Assembly: GCF_000472525.1 (NCBI RefSeq)
Contig: NZ_AWZT01000050.1
Span: 1 to 49,443, forward strand
DNA: 49,443 nucleotides
Direction of reading: 5' to 3'
Source of the DNA: Paraburkholderia dilworthii
Lineage (GTDB): Bacteria; Pseudomonadota; Gammaproteobacteria; Burkholderiales; Burkholderiaceae
Shown one piece after another: positions 18,554 through 26,921 of this stretch (its first letter is position 1; each line of letters starts with the position of its first letter). The position numbers and the translations under genes are program-made. The notes under the pieces are model-generated. The model did no database searches. It saw only the letters and a program-made list of their open reading frames with translations, and was not told the origin of the DNA.

Positions 18554-19033
18554 ATGCAAGGCGACAAGAAAGTTATCGAGTATCTCAACGCGCAGTTGAA
18601 AAACGAACTCACCGCGATCAACCAGTATTTCCTGCACGCGCGGATGTATAAGCATTGGGGCCTCGAGAAACTCGGCAAGCATGAATACGACGAATCGATC
18701 GGCGAAATGAAGCATGCGGACTGGCTGATCGAACGGATCTTCATGCTCGACGGTCTGCCGAATCTGCAAGATCTGCACAAGCTGCTGATCGGCGAGGAAA
18801 CGAAAGAAATTCTCGAATGCGATTTGAAGCTCGAGCAGATCTCGCAGAGCACCTGCAAGGAAGCCATCGCGTATTGCGAAACAGTTCGCGATTTCATCTC
18901 GCGTGAAATCTTCGTGAAGATTCTCGACGACACGGAAGAGCACATCGACTGGCTCGAAACGCAACTCGATCTGATCGACAAGGTCGGCATCCAGAACTAC
19001 CAGCAAACCGCAATGGGTTCGGTGGAGTCCTAA
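18554..19033 (+). CDS. bfr: Bacterioferritin
   Basis: 159 residues, a heme-containing ferritin that oxidises and stores iron in a 24-subunit shell. Visible ligands are Glu18, Glu51, the heme-binding Met52, His54, Glu94 and His130. At the position of the usual second bridging ligand (127 by direct count) there is Thr, with Glu128 and Glu129 adjacent, so the ferroxidase site may differ in detail or the count may be shifted. ATG 18554 follows AAAAGGAAAG. The ferredoxin Bfd that releases iron from this protein is encoded 1.2 kb downstream. Confidence 0.95.
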   Translation: MQGDKKVIEYLNAQLKNELTAINQYFLHARMYKHWGLEKLGKHEYDESIGEMKHADWLIERIFMLDGLPNLQDLHKLLIGEETKEILECDLKLEQISQSTCKEAIAYCETVRDFISREIFVKILDDTEEHIDWLETQLDLIDKVGIQNYQQTAMGSVES

Positions 19034-19168
19034 GCGGCGCGCGTGGCAAGTCCCGGGCGCCGGCGCACGAACCGCTATACGAGATGATCGCGCGGCGCCA
19101 GCGATATACTTGCTCGCTTCCTTTTTTACAAATTCGCCTTTACGCCGCGCCGCGTGCCCTGATCGTCT

Positions 19169-20053
19169 ATGTCCGCCGAATCGCCGTCCCTGAATGCATC
19201 AGTTGCCTCGTTGAGGGCGGATTCGCGCGCGCCCGTCGGCATTTTCGACTCGGGTCTCGGCGGCCTGTCGGTGTTGCGAGCGGTTCGCGCGCAATTGCCT
19301 GACGAGGCGTTGCTGTACGCCGCCGATTCGCTTTACGCGCCATACGGCGAGCGCGACGACGACTTTATCGCCGACCGCACGCTGGCTATCGGCGAATGGC
19401 TCGTCAAACAGGGCGCGAAAGCGCTGGTCGTCGCCTGCAACACGGCGACCGCGCAGTCCATCGCGCTGGTTCGCGAGAAACTGCCGATTCCGCTCGTCGG
19501 CGTCGAACCGGGCATCAAGCCCGCCGCGCTGCAATCGAAAACCCGTGTGGCCGGCGTGCTTGCCACGCAAGTCACGCTGCGTAGCGCGCGCTTTCAGGCG
19601 CTGCTCGAACGCTACGCCGCGGATTGCCGCTTTCTGTGCCAGCCCGGCCACGGGCTCGTCCAGGCTGTCGAGCGCTGCGACGTCGGCTCAGCGGAATTGC
19701 AAACGCTGCTGCGCGGCTACCTTCAGCCGATGCTCGACGCCGGCGCCGATACGCTGGTGCTCGGCTGCACTCACTATCCTTTCCTCGACGCTGCGATTCG
19801 CGACATCCTCGGCGACCGGCTCGCGCTCATCGACACCAGCGTAGCCATTGCGCGCCAGTTGGAGCGCGTGCTCGAACAACACGGCCTACGCGCGGCGCGG
19901 CCAACGGCGGACGCCGCGTTGCCGCGCTTCTATTCCACCGGCGACGGCACGCATCTGCGGCAACTTGTCGCCACGCTGCTGCACATTGACGCCGACGTCG
20001 AGCGCGTGCTGATTCCTTCGCGCCGTACGGCGCTGTCCTCGCAACCGGCCTGA
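19169..20053 (+). CDS. murI: Glutamate racemase
   Basis: 294 residues. It converts L- to D-glutamate for peptidoglycan. N-terminal GIFDSGLGGLSVL and the YAADSLYAPYGE loop are present; the two catalytic cysteines lie in VVACNTAT and LGCTHYPF. A short Ser/Ala-rich N-terminal extension (about 20 residues) precedes the conserved start. It lies between bfr and bfd without evident functional link. Confidence 0.96.
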   Translation: MSAESPSLNASVASLRADSRAPVGIFDSGLGGLSVLRAVRAQLPDEALLYAADSLYAPYGERDDDFIADRTLAIGEWLVKQGAKALVVACNTATAQSIALVREKLPIPLVGVEPGIKPAALQSKTRVAGVLATQVTLRSARFQALLERYAADCRFLCQPGHGLVQAVERCDVGSAELQTLLRGYLQPMLDAGADTLVLGCTHYPFLDAAIRDILGDRLALIDTSVAIARQLERVLEQHGLRAARPTADAALPRFYSTGDGTHLRQLVATLLHIDADVERVLIPSRRTALSSQPA

Positions 20054-20209
20054 AAGCTGCGCGGAACGCCAGTTCCGGGGAACTCCGCTCGCGTTTTTAT
20101 GCACTTTCAATGCACTCTTGCGTACGGTCGAGCGGACGCTAGTACCGCCGGCTCCTGGTCGAAACCCTTCTAAGAGTCTGGTTTTGTTACAAAAAACCAA
20201 TTGGGACGC

Positions 20210-20250
20210 TTGCCAAACGGCTCAAACAAAATGATAATAATTCGCATTAA
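20210..20250 (+). promoter_or_regulatory. bfd promoter with overlapping Fur box
   Basis: TTGCCA and GATAAT are 17 bases apart. The -10 lies inside AATGATAATAATTCGCATT, a good match to the Fur box. Iron-replete repression of bfd is the expected outcome; Fur control of bfd is well known in other bacteria. Confidence 0.82.
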
Positions 20251-20270
20251 CGTTAGCTATGACGCCCGCC

Positions 20271-20507
20271 ATGATTGTCTGTGTCTGCAAGTCTGTTTCC
20301 GACCGAAAGATCCGTGCTTCGATTGCGGAAGGCGTCGACTCGTTCGACGAGCTGCAGTTCGAGCTCGGCGTGGCTTCGTGCTGCGGCAAGTGCGCGGACT
20401 CGGTGCGCGACGTCATGATGCAAAGCGGTGTATGCGCGAGCCGTTGCGGCTTCGAGCATCAGCAGCAAGCGATGCCGGTGACGTTTTATGAACGCAAGGC
20501 GGCTTAA
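20271..20507 (+). CDS. bfd: Bacterioferritin-associated ferredoxin
   Basis: 78 residues from ATG 20271 (MIVCVCKSVSD), the usual family N-terminus; an in-frame ATG at 20259 adds MTPA, and neither has a clear ribosome site. The [2Fe-2S] cysteines are the CVC pair near the N-terminus and SCCGKC in the middle. Bfd delivers electrons to heme in bacterioferritin to mobilise stored iron. Additional Cys and His residues lie in the C-terminal tail (GVCASRCGFEHQQQ), beyond the core domain. Confidence 0.93.
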   Translation: MIVCVCKSVSDRKIRASIAEGVDSFDELQFELGVASCCGKCADSVRDVMMQSGVCASRCGFEHQQQAMPVTFYERKAA

Positions 20508-20783
20508 GAGAGATTCCGGCGCTGGCATATATCAGCACCTGCGCCCTATCGTTTGCCGTGGCTTTACCGTGTTTTCTGGTGCTGATTTCGCGCTGTTTAG
20601 TTAAACCCCTGCCGTCAGCAAGCCAGTATCCCTGCCAGCCAGCTACCCGCTCACCCGTCAATGGAACTCGAGATGGAATTGCTGATTGGTTTCGTGACCA
20701 CATTGTGTATTTCGCTGCTGATCTTTCGAACATGACGATGTTTTGTCAGGCGTGCTGCATCGACAGCGCGCCGCCACGCTAAC

Positions 20784-21521
20784 ATGCAGGCTTCGCATAC
20801 CGCTCCGGCCGGCGCCGCACCGGCTTCATACACCTCAATGAATCCCCGCGTCGTAACCGCGACCGCCCTGGTTGCGGCGGTTCACGTGGCGTTGCTTGCT
20901 GTGGTTCTCACATTGCGCCACGACCCCGTGCAGCCAGCGCTCGTGTCGCGCGTGATGACCGCGCAGTTGCTGCCGCCTGCGCCTGTTGCCGCGCCGGTCG
21001 CGATGCAATCGGTCGCCCCGCCGCCGCCCACGCCCACGCCGCCGGTTCACAGCAAGCCGAAATTGCAGCCGAAGCCGACGCCGAAGCCGACCCCGGCGCC
21101 GCTGCACGAGGCGCCGGCGCCGTCGCCGACCTCCCTGGCAGCCGCCGAACCGACGCCGGCCGCGCCGCCCACTCCGGCGGCACCGCCCGCGCCGGCCCCG
21201 GCCGCGCCCGCCATCGGGCGTCAGACGATGGATATCGCAGCGCCCAGGAACGTCTCGCACCTCGACTGCAACATCGCCAAGCCCGACTATCCGGCGCTGT
21301 CCAGACGCCGCGGTGAAACCGGCACCGCGTATGTAAAGTTCGTGGTTGGCCTGACCGGCAAGCTCGAGAACATCGAATTGAAGAAAAGCAGCGGCTTTAG
21401 CCGCCTCGACGACGCGGCGCTCGCTGCCGCGCATGCGAGCGCGTGCAAGCCCTATCTCGAAGACGGTCAGCCCGTTCGGGCCGCGTATACCCAGCCTTAC
21501 AACTTCAATCTCGAAGATTGA
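20784..21521 (+). CDS. tonB: Energy transducer TonB
   Basis: 245 residues. It has a single N-terminal anchor (VVTATALVAAVHVALLAVVLTL) and a long Pro/Ala/Lys periplasm-spanning region at about 65-145 (PKLQPKPTPKPTPAP). The C-terminal TonB domain includes NIAKPDYPALSRRRGETGTAYVKFVV and SSGFSRLDDAALAAAHASAC, and two cysteines in it may form a disulfide. It couples the proton motive force through ExbB/ExbD to outer-membrane siderophore or heme receptors. It is first of a tonB-exbB-exbD set with gaps of 25 and 28 bases, ending at a terminator. Confidence 0.94.
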   Translation: MQASHTAPAGAAPASYTSMNPRVVTATALVAAVHVALLAVVLTLRHDPVQPALVSRVMTAQLLPPAPVAAPVAMQSVAPPPPTPTPPVHSKPKLQPKPTPKPTPAPLHEAPAPSPTSLAAAEPTPAAPPTPAAPPAPAPAAPAIGRQTMDIAAPRNVSHLDCNIAKPDYPALSRRRGETGTAYVKFVVGLTGKLENIELKKSSGFSRLDDAALAAAHASACKPYLEDGQPVRAAYTQPYNFNLED

Positions 21522-21546
21522 AGCGGATTCTAAAAAAGGAATTGCA

Positions 21547-22278
21547 ATGCAAAACTACGGATTGGCGCACGTGTGGGCGCAAGGGGATTTCGTCACGCGC
21601 GGTATCGCGCTCGCGTTGCTGGTGATGTCGGTGATGTCGTGGAGCGTGATCGTCATCAAAGGTTGGAACGTGATGCGATTGAACCGTCTCACGAAGAATG
21701 CCGAGCAGGCGTTCTGGCATTCCGACGATCTCGCCGACGGCGTGAAGAAGCTCGGCGCCGGATCGTCGACGCCGCACGACAACCCGTTCCTCGCGCTCGC
21801 GCTGTCGGGCCAGGAAGCGGCCGATCACCACCATCAGACGCAGCCTCACTTGCACGACCGCATGGACGTATCCGATTGGGTCACGCGCTGCCTGAAGGAC
21901 ACAATGGACGAAAGCGTCGCGCGTATGCAAAGCGGCCTCGCGATTCTCGCGTCGATCGGCAGCACGGCTCCGTTCGTCGGTCTTTTCGGCACCGTGTGGG
22001 GCATTTATCACGCGCTGCTGGCGATTGGCGCGAGCGGCCAGTCGTCGATCGACCAGGTGGCGGGTCCAGTCGGCGAAGCGCTGATCATGACCGCATTTGG
22101 TCTATTCGTGGCGATTCCGGCCGTGTTGGGCTACAACGCGCTGACGCGTGCGAACAAGGCCATCGTCGCGAAGCTGAGCCGTTTTGCGCACGGCTTGCAC
22201 GCATTCTTCGTGACGGGCGCACGCCTGTCGTCGTCCAAACGCGGCGACGGCCTGCGTCTCGCCACTCGCGCCAACTGA
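21547..22278 (+). CDS. exbB: TonB-system proton channel ExbB
   Basis: 243 residues, MotA/TolQ/ExbB family. Helix 1 is IALALLVMSVMSWSVIVIKGW. Two C-terminal helices contain IGSTAPFVGLFGTVWGIYHAL and GEALIMTAFGLFVAIPAVLGYN, including the conserved TAPFVGLFGTVWG motif. A His-rich stretch (DHHHQTQPHLHD) sits in the cytoplasmic loop. The start is ATG 21547 with AAAAGGA upstream; the longer frame into tonB is not used. Confidence 0.94.
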   Translation: MQNYGLAHVWAQGDFVTRGIALALLVMSVMSWSVIVIKGWNVMRLNRLTKNAEQAFWHSDDLADGVKKLGAGSSTPHDNPFLALALSGQEAADHHHQTQPHLHDRMDVSDWVTRCLKDTMDESVARMQSGLAILASIGSTAPFVGLFGTVWGIYHALLAIGASGQSSIDQVAGPVGEALIMTAFGLFVAIPAVLGYNALTRANKAIVAKLSRFAHGLHAFFVTGARLSSSKRGDGLRLATRAN

Positions 22279-22306
22279 AGCGCCCACTGAACGACGAGGC
22301 ATACAG

Positions 22307-22726
22307 ATGGCAATGAGCCCCTTTGCCGGCGACGATGACGACGGCCTGATGAACGAAATCAACATGACGCCGCTCGTCGACGTCATGTTGGTTCTCCTGA
22401 TCGTTTTCATGGTGACGATTCCCGTGATCCGTCATGCGGTGAAAATCGATCTGCCGCATGCAAGCAGTCAGAAGGAAGATACGAAGCCCGCTCAAGTCAC
22501 GGTCGCTGTGGACGCGAACGGCAACGTGCTGTGGAACGACAAGAAAGTGGACGAAGTCGAACTGAGCGCGAAAATTGCAGAGGCCGCGCAGGCGAATCCG
22601 CAACCCGAATTGCATCTCGATGCGGATCGTAAAGTGCCTTACGAAAAGGTCGCGCAGGTGATGTCGGCGGCGCAGGCTGGCGGCTTGACGAAAATCGGCT
22701 TCGTTACGCAGCCGAAAGCCAGGTGA
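22307..22726 (+). CDS. exbD: TonB-system stator protein ExbD
   Basis: 139 residues. INMTPLVDVMLVLLIVFMVTIP is the single transmembrane helix with the essential Asp. The periplasmic domain has the usual fold signature (VTVAVDANGNVLWNDKKV; LHLDADRKVPYEKVAQVM). It works with ExbB to energise TonB. Confidence 0.95.
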   Translation: MAMSPFAGDDDDGLMNEINMTPLVDVMLVLLIVFMVTIPVIRHAVKIDLPHASSQKEDTKPAQVTVAVDANGNVLWNDKKVDEVELSAKIAEAAQANPQPELHLDADRKVPYEKVAQVMSAAQAGGLTKIGFVTQPKAR

Positions 22727-22793
22727 CGGTTCTGTGCCTGGCATGCGGTATCGCCGGAAGTGAAGAAAAGCGCCTAAAACAAGGGCTAAAAGT

Positions 22794-22827
22794 AAAAGGC
22801 CTTCATCGTCTGATGAAGGCCTTTTTT
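22794..22827 (+). terminator. Rho-independent terminator of tonB-exbB-exbD
   Basis: AAGGCCTTCAT / ATGAAGGCCTT hairpin with a following T-run and a preceding A-run, so it may also act for the small minus-strand gene at 22858-22977. Confidence 0.92.
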
Positions 22828-22857
22828 GTGCGCGCTCGGCGCCTTCGGGCGGCGGGA

Positions 22858-22977
22858 TCACTTGCCATCGGTCGAAGACTGTTGACTCTGATCACCGCAT
22901 GCGACAGCCGTGCTCGACACGGACAGCGCGGTCAGCCCTATCAGGCCGGCTATGATAGCGGCCATGAGTTTTCGCAT
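22858..22977 (-). CDS. 39-residue exported peptide or small lipoprotein, function unknown
   Basis: The frame opens at ATG 22977 behind a perfect AAGGAG ribosome site and encodes MRKLMAAIIAGLIGLTALSV, then SSTAVACGDQSQQSSTDGK. This is a short positive N-region, a hydrophobic core and an AVA-C cleavage site. The cysteine could be lipid-modified, although Ala at -3 is not ideal for a lipobox. Mature product would be only about 14 hydrophilic residues. It shares the bidirectional hairpin at 22794 with exbD as a possible terminator. No known family was recognised. Confidence 0.72.
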   Translation of the reverse strand: MRKLMAAIIAGLIGLTALSVSSTAVACGDQSQQSSTDGK

Positions 22978-23107
22978 AAGAGACTCCTTAGCGAAGGGAT
23001 TTCAATATAGCCCCATGAGCTCGCCCATACAAGCAAACGGCCATTGAAAGTACTCATGACAGGCCGCGCTTCAATGCTAAAAGCGATGCCGCGAAGCGCG
23101 CGATCTG

Positions 23108-24112
23108 CTAGGACGCCGCAGCGACCGTCGCGCGCGCCGCGGTGGGCTGCTGGCGCGCCGGGGGTGCTTCGGGCGCCGGGCATTCACGCATGATGTGCTT
23201 ACCTTCATCGGGATCGAGCATCTCGACGAGATAGTCGACGAAAGCACGTACGGCCGGCACCATTCCTTGTCGCGACACGAACACCGCATACAACTGCGGC
23301 ATCGGAAAAGTCCAGCCCGGCATCACCGGCGACAATTGACCCGCGCGCAACGCGGCGCCATACATCATCTCTGGCAGCGCGGCAATACCCACACCGGCGA
23401 GCACCGCTTCGCGAATCGTCGACAGATCAGCGGTGACGAGGCGCGGCTCGTGTTCATGCGCGTGACGTGTGCCGTCCGGCGCGATCAGGTTGTAGACGTG
23501 CCGTCCGTCGCCCGTCGGCACGTCGAGCGTTTCGAAGCGCGACAGGTCGCCCGGCTCGAGCGGCGGCGCGTTCTGCTGCAACAGACTCGGCGCGCCAACC
23601 AGCATCTGCTGCGTGCGCCATAGCGGCCGCACCACGATGTTGGCGTTTTCCGGCGGATCCGAACGCACGCGCAACGCGACGTCGATCGAGTCTTCGAACA
23701 GATCCACCACGCGGTTGGTCACTCGCATCACCACGCGCACTTCCGGATAGCGATGCATGAACTCCGGCAGGATCGTCGAGAGGATGGTCTGCGAAACCGT
23801 GACGGGCACACTCACGCGCACCGTGCCGCGCGGCGACGAACGCAATTGCTGCACGACGTTGACGGCCGCCTGCGCCTCGCTCAACATCGCCTGACAATGC
23901 TGGTAGAAAAGTTGGCCGGCCTCGGTCAGCGCCAGCTTGCGTGTCGAGCGCTGCAATAGCCTCACGCCGAGCGACGCTTCCAGTTCCGTCAAGCGGCGCG
24001 ACAGACGCGACTTGGAGATACCCAGCACCCGTTCGGCGGCGGAAAAACCGCCATGTTCGACGACCTGCGAGAAATACATCAGGTCATTCAGATTGTGTGA
24101 ATCGATCTTCAT
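23108..24112 (-). CDS. LysR-family transcriptional regulator
   Basis: 334 residues. The N-terminal winged helix-turn-helix (about 5-65: LNDLMYFSQVVEHGGFSAAERVLGISKSRLSRRLTELEASLGVRLL) is followed by a LysR effector domain (about 90-300). A C-terminal Ala/Pro-rich tail (about 20 residues) is unusual but probably neutral. It is divergent from the pirin gene with 123 bases between, the standard arrangement for a LysR target. ATG 24112 was chosen; the long frame further upstream overlaps the pirin gene and is not coding. Confidence 0.92.
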   Translation of the reverse strand: MKIDSHNLNDLMYFSQVVEHGGFSAAERVLGISKSRLSRRLTELEASLGVRLLQRSTRKLALTEAGQLFYQHCQAMLSEAQAAVNVVQQLRSSPRGTVRVSVPVTVSQTILSTILPEFMHRYPEVRVVMRVTNRVVDLFEDSIDVALRVRSDPPENANIVVRPLWRTQQMLVGAPSLLQQNAPPLEPGDLSRFETLDVPTGDGRHVYNLIAPDGTRHAHEHEPRLVTADLSTIREAVLAGVGIAALPEMMYGAALRAGQLSPVMPGWTFPMPQLYAVFVSRQGMVPAVRAFVDYLVEMLDPDEGKHIMRECPAPEAPPARQQPTAARATVAAAS

Positions 24113-24235
24113 CTCATCGTTCCAGTAATAGAACAATCCATTGCGTGTCGGCCGCTGGCACCCGGAAAAACGGTCCCTATAATATCTCCATGTTTCAAAA
24201 ATAACGCTATTCCCCATTTTTCGAGGTGACATTTG

Positions 24236-25114
24236 ATGACCGCGACACGCACGATCGAACGCACGTATCCCGCCGTTCGCACGATTGAAGGTGGCGGTTT
24301 CGTCGTCCACCGCCCGTTCCCCACTCGCCTGCTGATGGACTTCGATCCGTTCCTGTTGCTCGACGAAATGGGCCCGGTCGACTACGCGCCGGGCGAGGCC
24401 AAGGGCGCGCCCGACCACCCGCATCGCGGCTTCGAGACCGTCACGTATGTGCTCGAAGGCCAGTTCGGTCACAAGGATTCGGCGGGCCACTCCGGCACAC
24501 TGCACGCCGGCGACGTGCAATGGATGACTGCGGGCGCGGGCGTCGTACATAGCGAGATGCCGGACCCGTCGTTCATACGGACGGGCGGACGCGTGCATGG
24601 CTTGCAACTGTGGGTGAATCTGCCGCGTCGCGACAAGATGATCGCGCCGCGTTATCAGGAGATGCCGTCGTCGGAGATTCCGGTGGCGACCTCGGCCGAC
24701 GGCAAGGTTCGCGTGAAGGTGATCGCCGGTGAGGCGCTCGGCGTGAAAGCCGCCGTCGAAACGCGCACGCCCATTGTGTATCAGCACTTTTCGTTGCAGC
24801 CGGGCGCGACGATCCGCCAGCCGGTGCCCGCCGACTATCGCGTGTTCGCGTATGGACTGTCGGGCACAGGCTTTTACGGCGAAGGCGACGCACGCCAGCA
24901 CATCGACGCGCGCAAGATGGTCGTGTTCAACGACGACGGCGACTCGGTCACGCTCACGGCTGGCGCCGAACCGCTCGAGGTGCTGCTGCTAGGCGGCGTG
25001 CCGTTAAAGGAACCGGTGGTGCGCTATGGCCCGTTCGTGATGAACACGGAAGAAGAAATCCGCCAGGCGGTCGTCGATTACCAGGCCGGACGCATGGGCA
25101 CGATCACGCACTGA
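24236..25114 (+). CDS. Pirin family protein
   Basis: 292 residues, a bicupin. The N-terminal cupin contains the pirin metal site (DHPHRGFETVTYVLEG with HxH and a later HSEMP). Pirins are iron-binding proteins, some with quercetin 2,3-dioxygenase activity. The C-terminal cupin is PIVYQHFSLQPGATIRQPV onward. ATG 24236 follows GAGGTGAC at 6-bp spacing. It is probably controlled by the divergent LysR regulator; the exact activity is unknown. Confidence 0.92.
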   Translation: MTATRTIERTYPAVRTIEGGGFVVHRPFPTRLLMDFDPFLLLDEMGPVDYAPGEAKGAPDHPHRGFETVTYVLEGQFGHKDSAGHSGTLHAGDVQWMTAGAGVVHSEMPDPSFIRTGGRVHGLQLWVNLPRRDKMIAPRYQEMPSSEIPVATSADGKVRVKVIAGEALGVKAAVETRTPIVYQHFSLQPGATIRQPVPADYRVFAYGLSGTGFYGEGDARQHIDARKMVVFNDDGDSVTLTAGAEPLEVLLLGGVPLKEPVVRYGPFVMNTEEEIRQAVVDYQAGRMGTITH

Positions 25115-25329
25115 GCGAGCGCTAAGAGACCGCTGAACAAGCGTGTCGCGCGACAGACGTCGTTAGCCCGCTTGCGCCATCCGACGCCGCTGCCGACCCG
25201 CAAACGCGGCGCGCGTCTCGCGGCGCAAATGCCGCTGACTTCGTTCACAATAGCGATTCCTGCCGCGCCCTCGTCTTGACGCTATGAGCCGTTGCGCGCG
25301 GCGATTTCCGTCCCTGCTCAGGAGCGCGC

Positions 25330-25728
25330 ATGGCAGAAACCACCGTTATCGCCCATATCGGTTCGACGAATTACCAGGTCCATTTCGACGACGGCAAGCA
25401 CACATGGCTCGCTGACGAACCGGAATCGCTAGGCGGCGGCGATCGCGGCCCGGCTCCTGTCTCGTTGCTGCTGTCGAGCCTCGGCGCGTGCACGTCGGTT
25501 ACGCTGAAAATGTACGCGCAGCGCAAAGATTGGCCGCTCGAAGAAGTGCATGTGACCCTTGGCATCGAAATCGGCGAAGAAGGCTCGACTATCGACCGCA
25601 AAATCACGCTGCACGGCGAATTGTCGGACGAGCAGCGGGAACGACTCTTGCAAATCGCCAATGCATGCCCAGTTCATAAAATCCTCACGCGCTCGATCAC
25701 GATCCGCTCGGGTTTGACCGCCGCGTAG
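25330..25728 (+). CDS. OsmC family peroxiredoxin-like protein
   Basis: 132 residues. The two redox cysteines of the OsmC/Ohr fold lie in SSLGACTSVTLKMYA and ANACPVHKIL. Members reduce organic hydroperoxides or protect against oxidative stress; this one is nearer to the YhfA/OsmC-like branch than to Ohr, by sequence impression. It sits downstream of pirin but 215 bases away, so it is probably transcribed separately. Confidence 0.9.
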   Translation: MAETTVIAHIGSTNYQVHFDDGKHTWLADEPESLGGGDRGPAPVSLLLSSLGACTSVTLKMYAQRKDWPLEEVHVTLGIEIGEEGSTIDRKITLHGELSDEQRERLLQIANACPVHKILTRSITIRSGLTAA

Positions 25729-25804
25729 CGTGGCGAACGGTCCGGCAAGCGAGAGCACCTGACCCGGCCACGCCGTTGCAACGCTTTCATAGGATGCTGT
25801 CGTC

Positions 25805-26287
25805 TTGAATTTCGAACACCTTATCCAGATCAACGACCCGTTGAATCCGTTTGTCGACTCGATGACCCGCGAGCAGTTGTGGGAAGGGCTCGTGTTGCGC
25901 GCCGAACAGCCGCAACTGTTCGTGATGGGACTCGACAGTTGCACGATTCTTTCGCGCGAAGGCAATACGCTCGAGCGAGAACTGCACTACGGCCAGGCCA
26001 CGGTCCGCGACCGCGTGACGCTCCACGAAAGCCAGAGCGTGCGCTACGACATCCTGCCGACGGCGGACTACGTAGGCGGCTCGCTGACGATGACCATCGA
26101 GCAGCCGGATGAATTGCAACTGTTCTTGCGCTTCGAATACGCGACTACGCTGCCGGTCTCCAACGACCAGGACGCGGTGCAGACGCAGGAGATCGTCAAG
26201 TCCGCTTATCGCGAGAACGACATCGATACCGTGCGGCTGATTCGTCAGTACGTGCAGGCGAAGCAGGAGCCGGGTTCGCTGCACTGA
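25805..26287 (+). CDS. DUF1857 (AtaL-like) SRPBCC-fold protein
   Basis: 160 residues. The opening NFEHLIQINDPLNPFVDSMTREQLWEGLVLRAEQP matches the DUF1857 family, small START/Bet v1-like ligand-binding proteins of unknown role. The start is TTG 25805, placed after an AGGA at 25791-25794; the first in-frame ATG is far inside the conserved region. Confidence 0.85.
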   Translation: MNFEHLIQINDPLNPFVDSMTREQLWEGLVLRAEQPQLFVMGLDSCTILSREGNTLERELHYGQATVRDRVTLHESQSVRYDILPTADYVGGSLTMTIEQPDELQLFLRFEYATTLPVSNDQDAVQTQEIVKSAYRENDIDTVRLIRQYVQAKQEPGSLH

Positions 26288-26309
26288 GCTTTTCTGGTCA
26301 CAGCCCCTG

Positions 26310-26336
26310 CCGCCCGAAAGGACACAAATCGGGCGG
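26310..26336 (+). repeat. Hairpin downstream of the DUF1857 gene
   Basis: CCGCCCGA / TCGGGCGG stem with an 11-base loop, 22 bases after the stop. It has no T-run, so termination at this point is possible but not shown. Confidence 0.5.
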
Positions 26337-26445
26337 TGCGGATCAGCTGCGCGCAACGCGGCTACGGCCCTACCTCACCGCATTGCCTCCTCGCCCGCGC
26401 CGCTCCCTCGTCTATCGAAAGCGCGATCCGATGAATTTCTACTTC

Positions 26446-26474
26446 TTGTAAATAGGAATGGTTATCATTTAGAA
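26446..26474 (+). promoter_or_regulatory. Fur box and promoter region of hemP
   Basis: AAATAGGAATGGTTATCATTT is a clear Fur-box-like sequence 35 bases before hemP. TTGTAA just upstream could serve as -35; the -10 is not strong. Confidence 0.78.
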
Positions 26475-26507
26475 TTCATCCATCGAATCAAGCAACAGCA
26501 AGGACGA

Positions 26508-26771
26508 ATGACCGATACCACTCGCCCCTCCACGCTTAGCCTGCGCCGCCCGGCCGCCGCGTTGACCAGCCGCCCGAAACCAGCGGCGGCAACGGCAACG
26601 ACCACCGCAAAGCCGGCTGTGCACCGTGCGAACGGCTCCGGCGAAACGGCCGAACGCGTGGTGCGCAGTGACGCCTTGCTGCAAGGACATAGTCACGTCA
26701 GCATCGTGCATAACGGCGAGACGTATCAATTGCGCGCCACGCGTTTGGGCAAGCTGATCCTGACCAAGTAA
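26508..26771 (+). CDS. hemP: Hemin uptake protein HemP
   Basis: 87 residues. The conserved C-terminal part (VRSDALLQGHSHVSIVHNGETYQLRATRLGKLILTK) is the HemP family core; the first 50 residues are a low-complexity Ala/Thr/Pro stretch. HemP is iron-regulated and in Burkholderia is needed for heme-iron use, probably as a regulator of the heme receptor gene. No heme receptor or transporter genes follow here, which is unlike the common hemP-hmu arrangement. Confidence 0.92.
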   Translation: MTDTTRPSTLSLRRPAAALTSRPKPAAATATTTAKPAVHRANGSGETAERVVRSDALLQGHSHVSIVHNGETYQLRATRLGKLILTK

Positions 26772-26843
26772 CGACGAACGAGATTTCAGTACCGGGTATT
26801 GTGGGGACCACCTCCCAGAGAGGTGTTGGGCATTAGCCAGCCA

Positions 26844-26921
26844 CGACGGCTTGCACGTGAGAACTAGACCCCTTCGTGCAGACACCAAGCCAGCCGTCGC
26901 AGCCAGCCAGGCCGCTTTTTT
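26844..26921 (+). other. Structured element downstream of hemP
   Basis: CGACGG-CTTG-CACG pairs with CGTG-CAAG-CCGTCG, with bulges, to give an extended hairpin. It is followed by AGCCAGCC direct repeats and a T6 run at 26916-26921. The T-run is 16 bases from the stem, so it is not a textbook terminator. It could be the hemP 3' UTR end or a small RNA; nothing in the sequence decides this. Confidence 0.4.

Noticed and set aside
20784..21230. Pro/Ala-rich repeats as a separate repeat element
   Set aside because: They are the normal periplasm-spanning region of TonB.
23065..23100. CGCGCTTC / GAAGCGCG inverted repeat after the LysR gene as terminator
   Set aside because: Loop of 20 bases and no T-run in the LysR direction.
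24113..24901. N-terminal extension of the LysR frame to 24901
   Set aside because: It is antisense to the pirin gene; the conserved helix-turn-helix begins at 24112.
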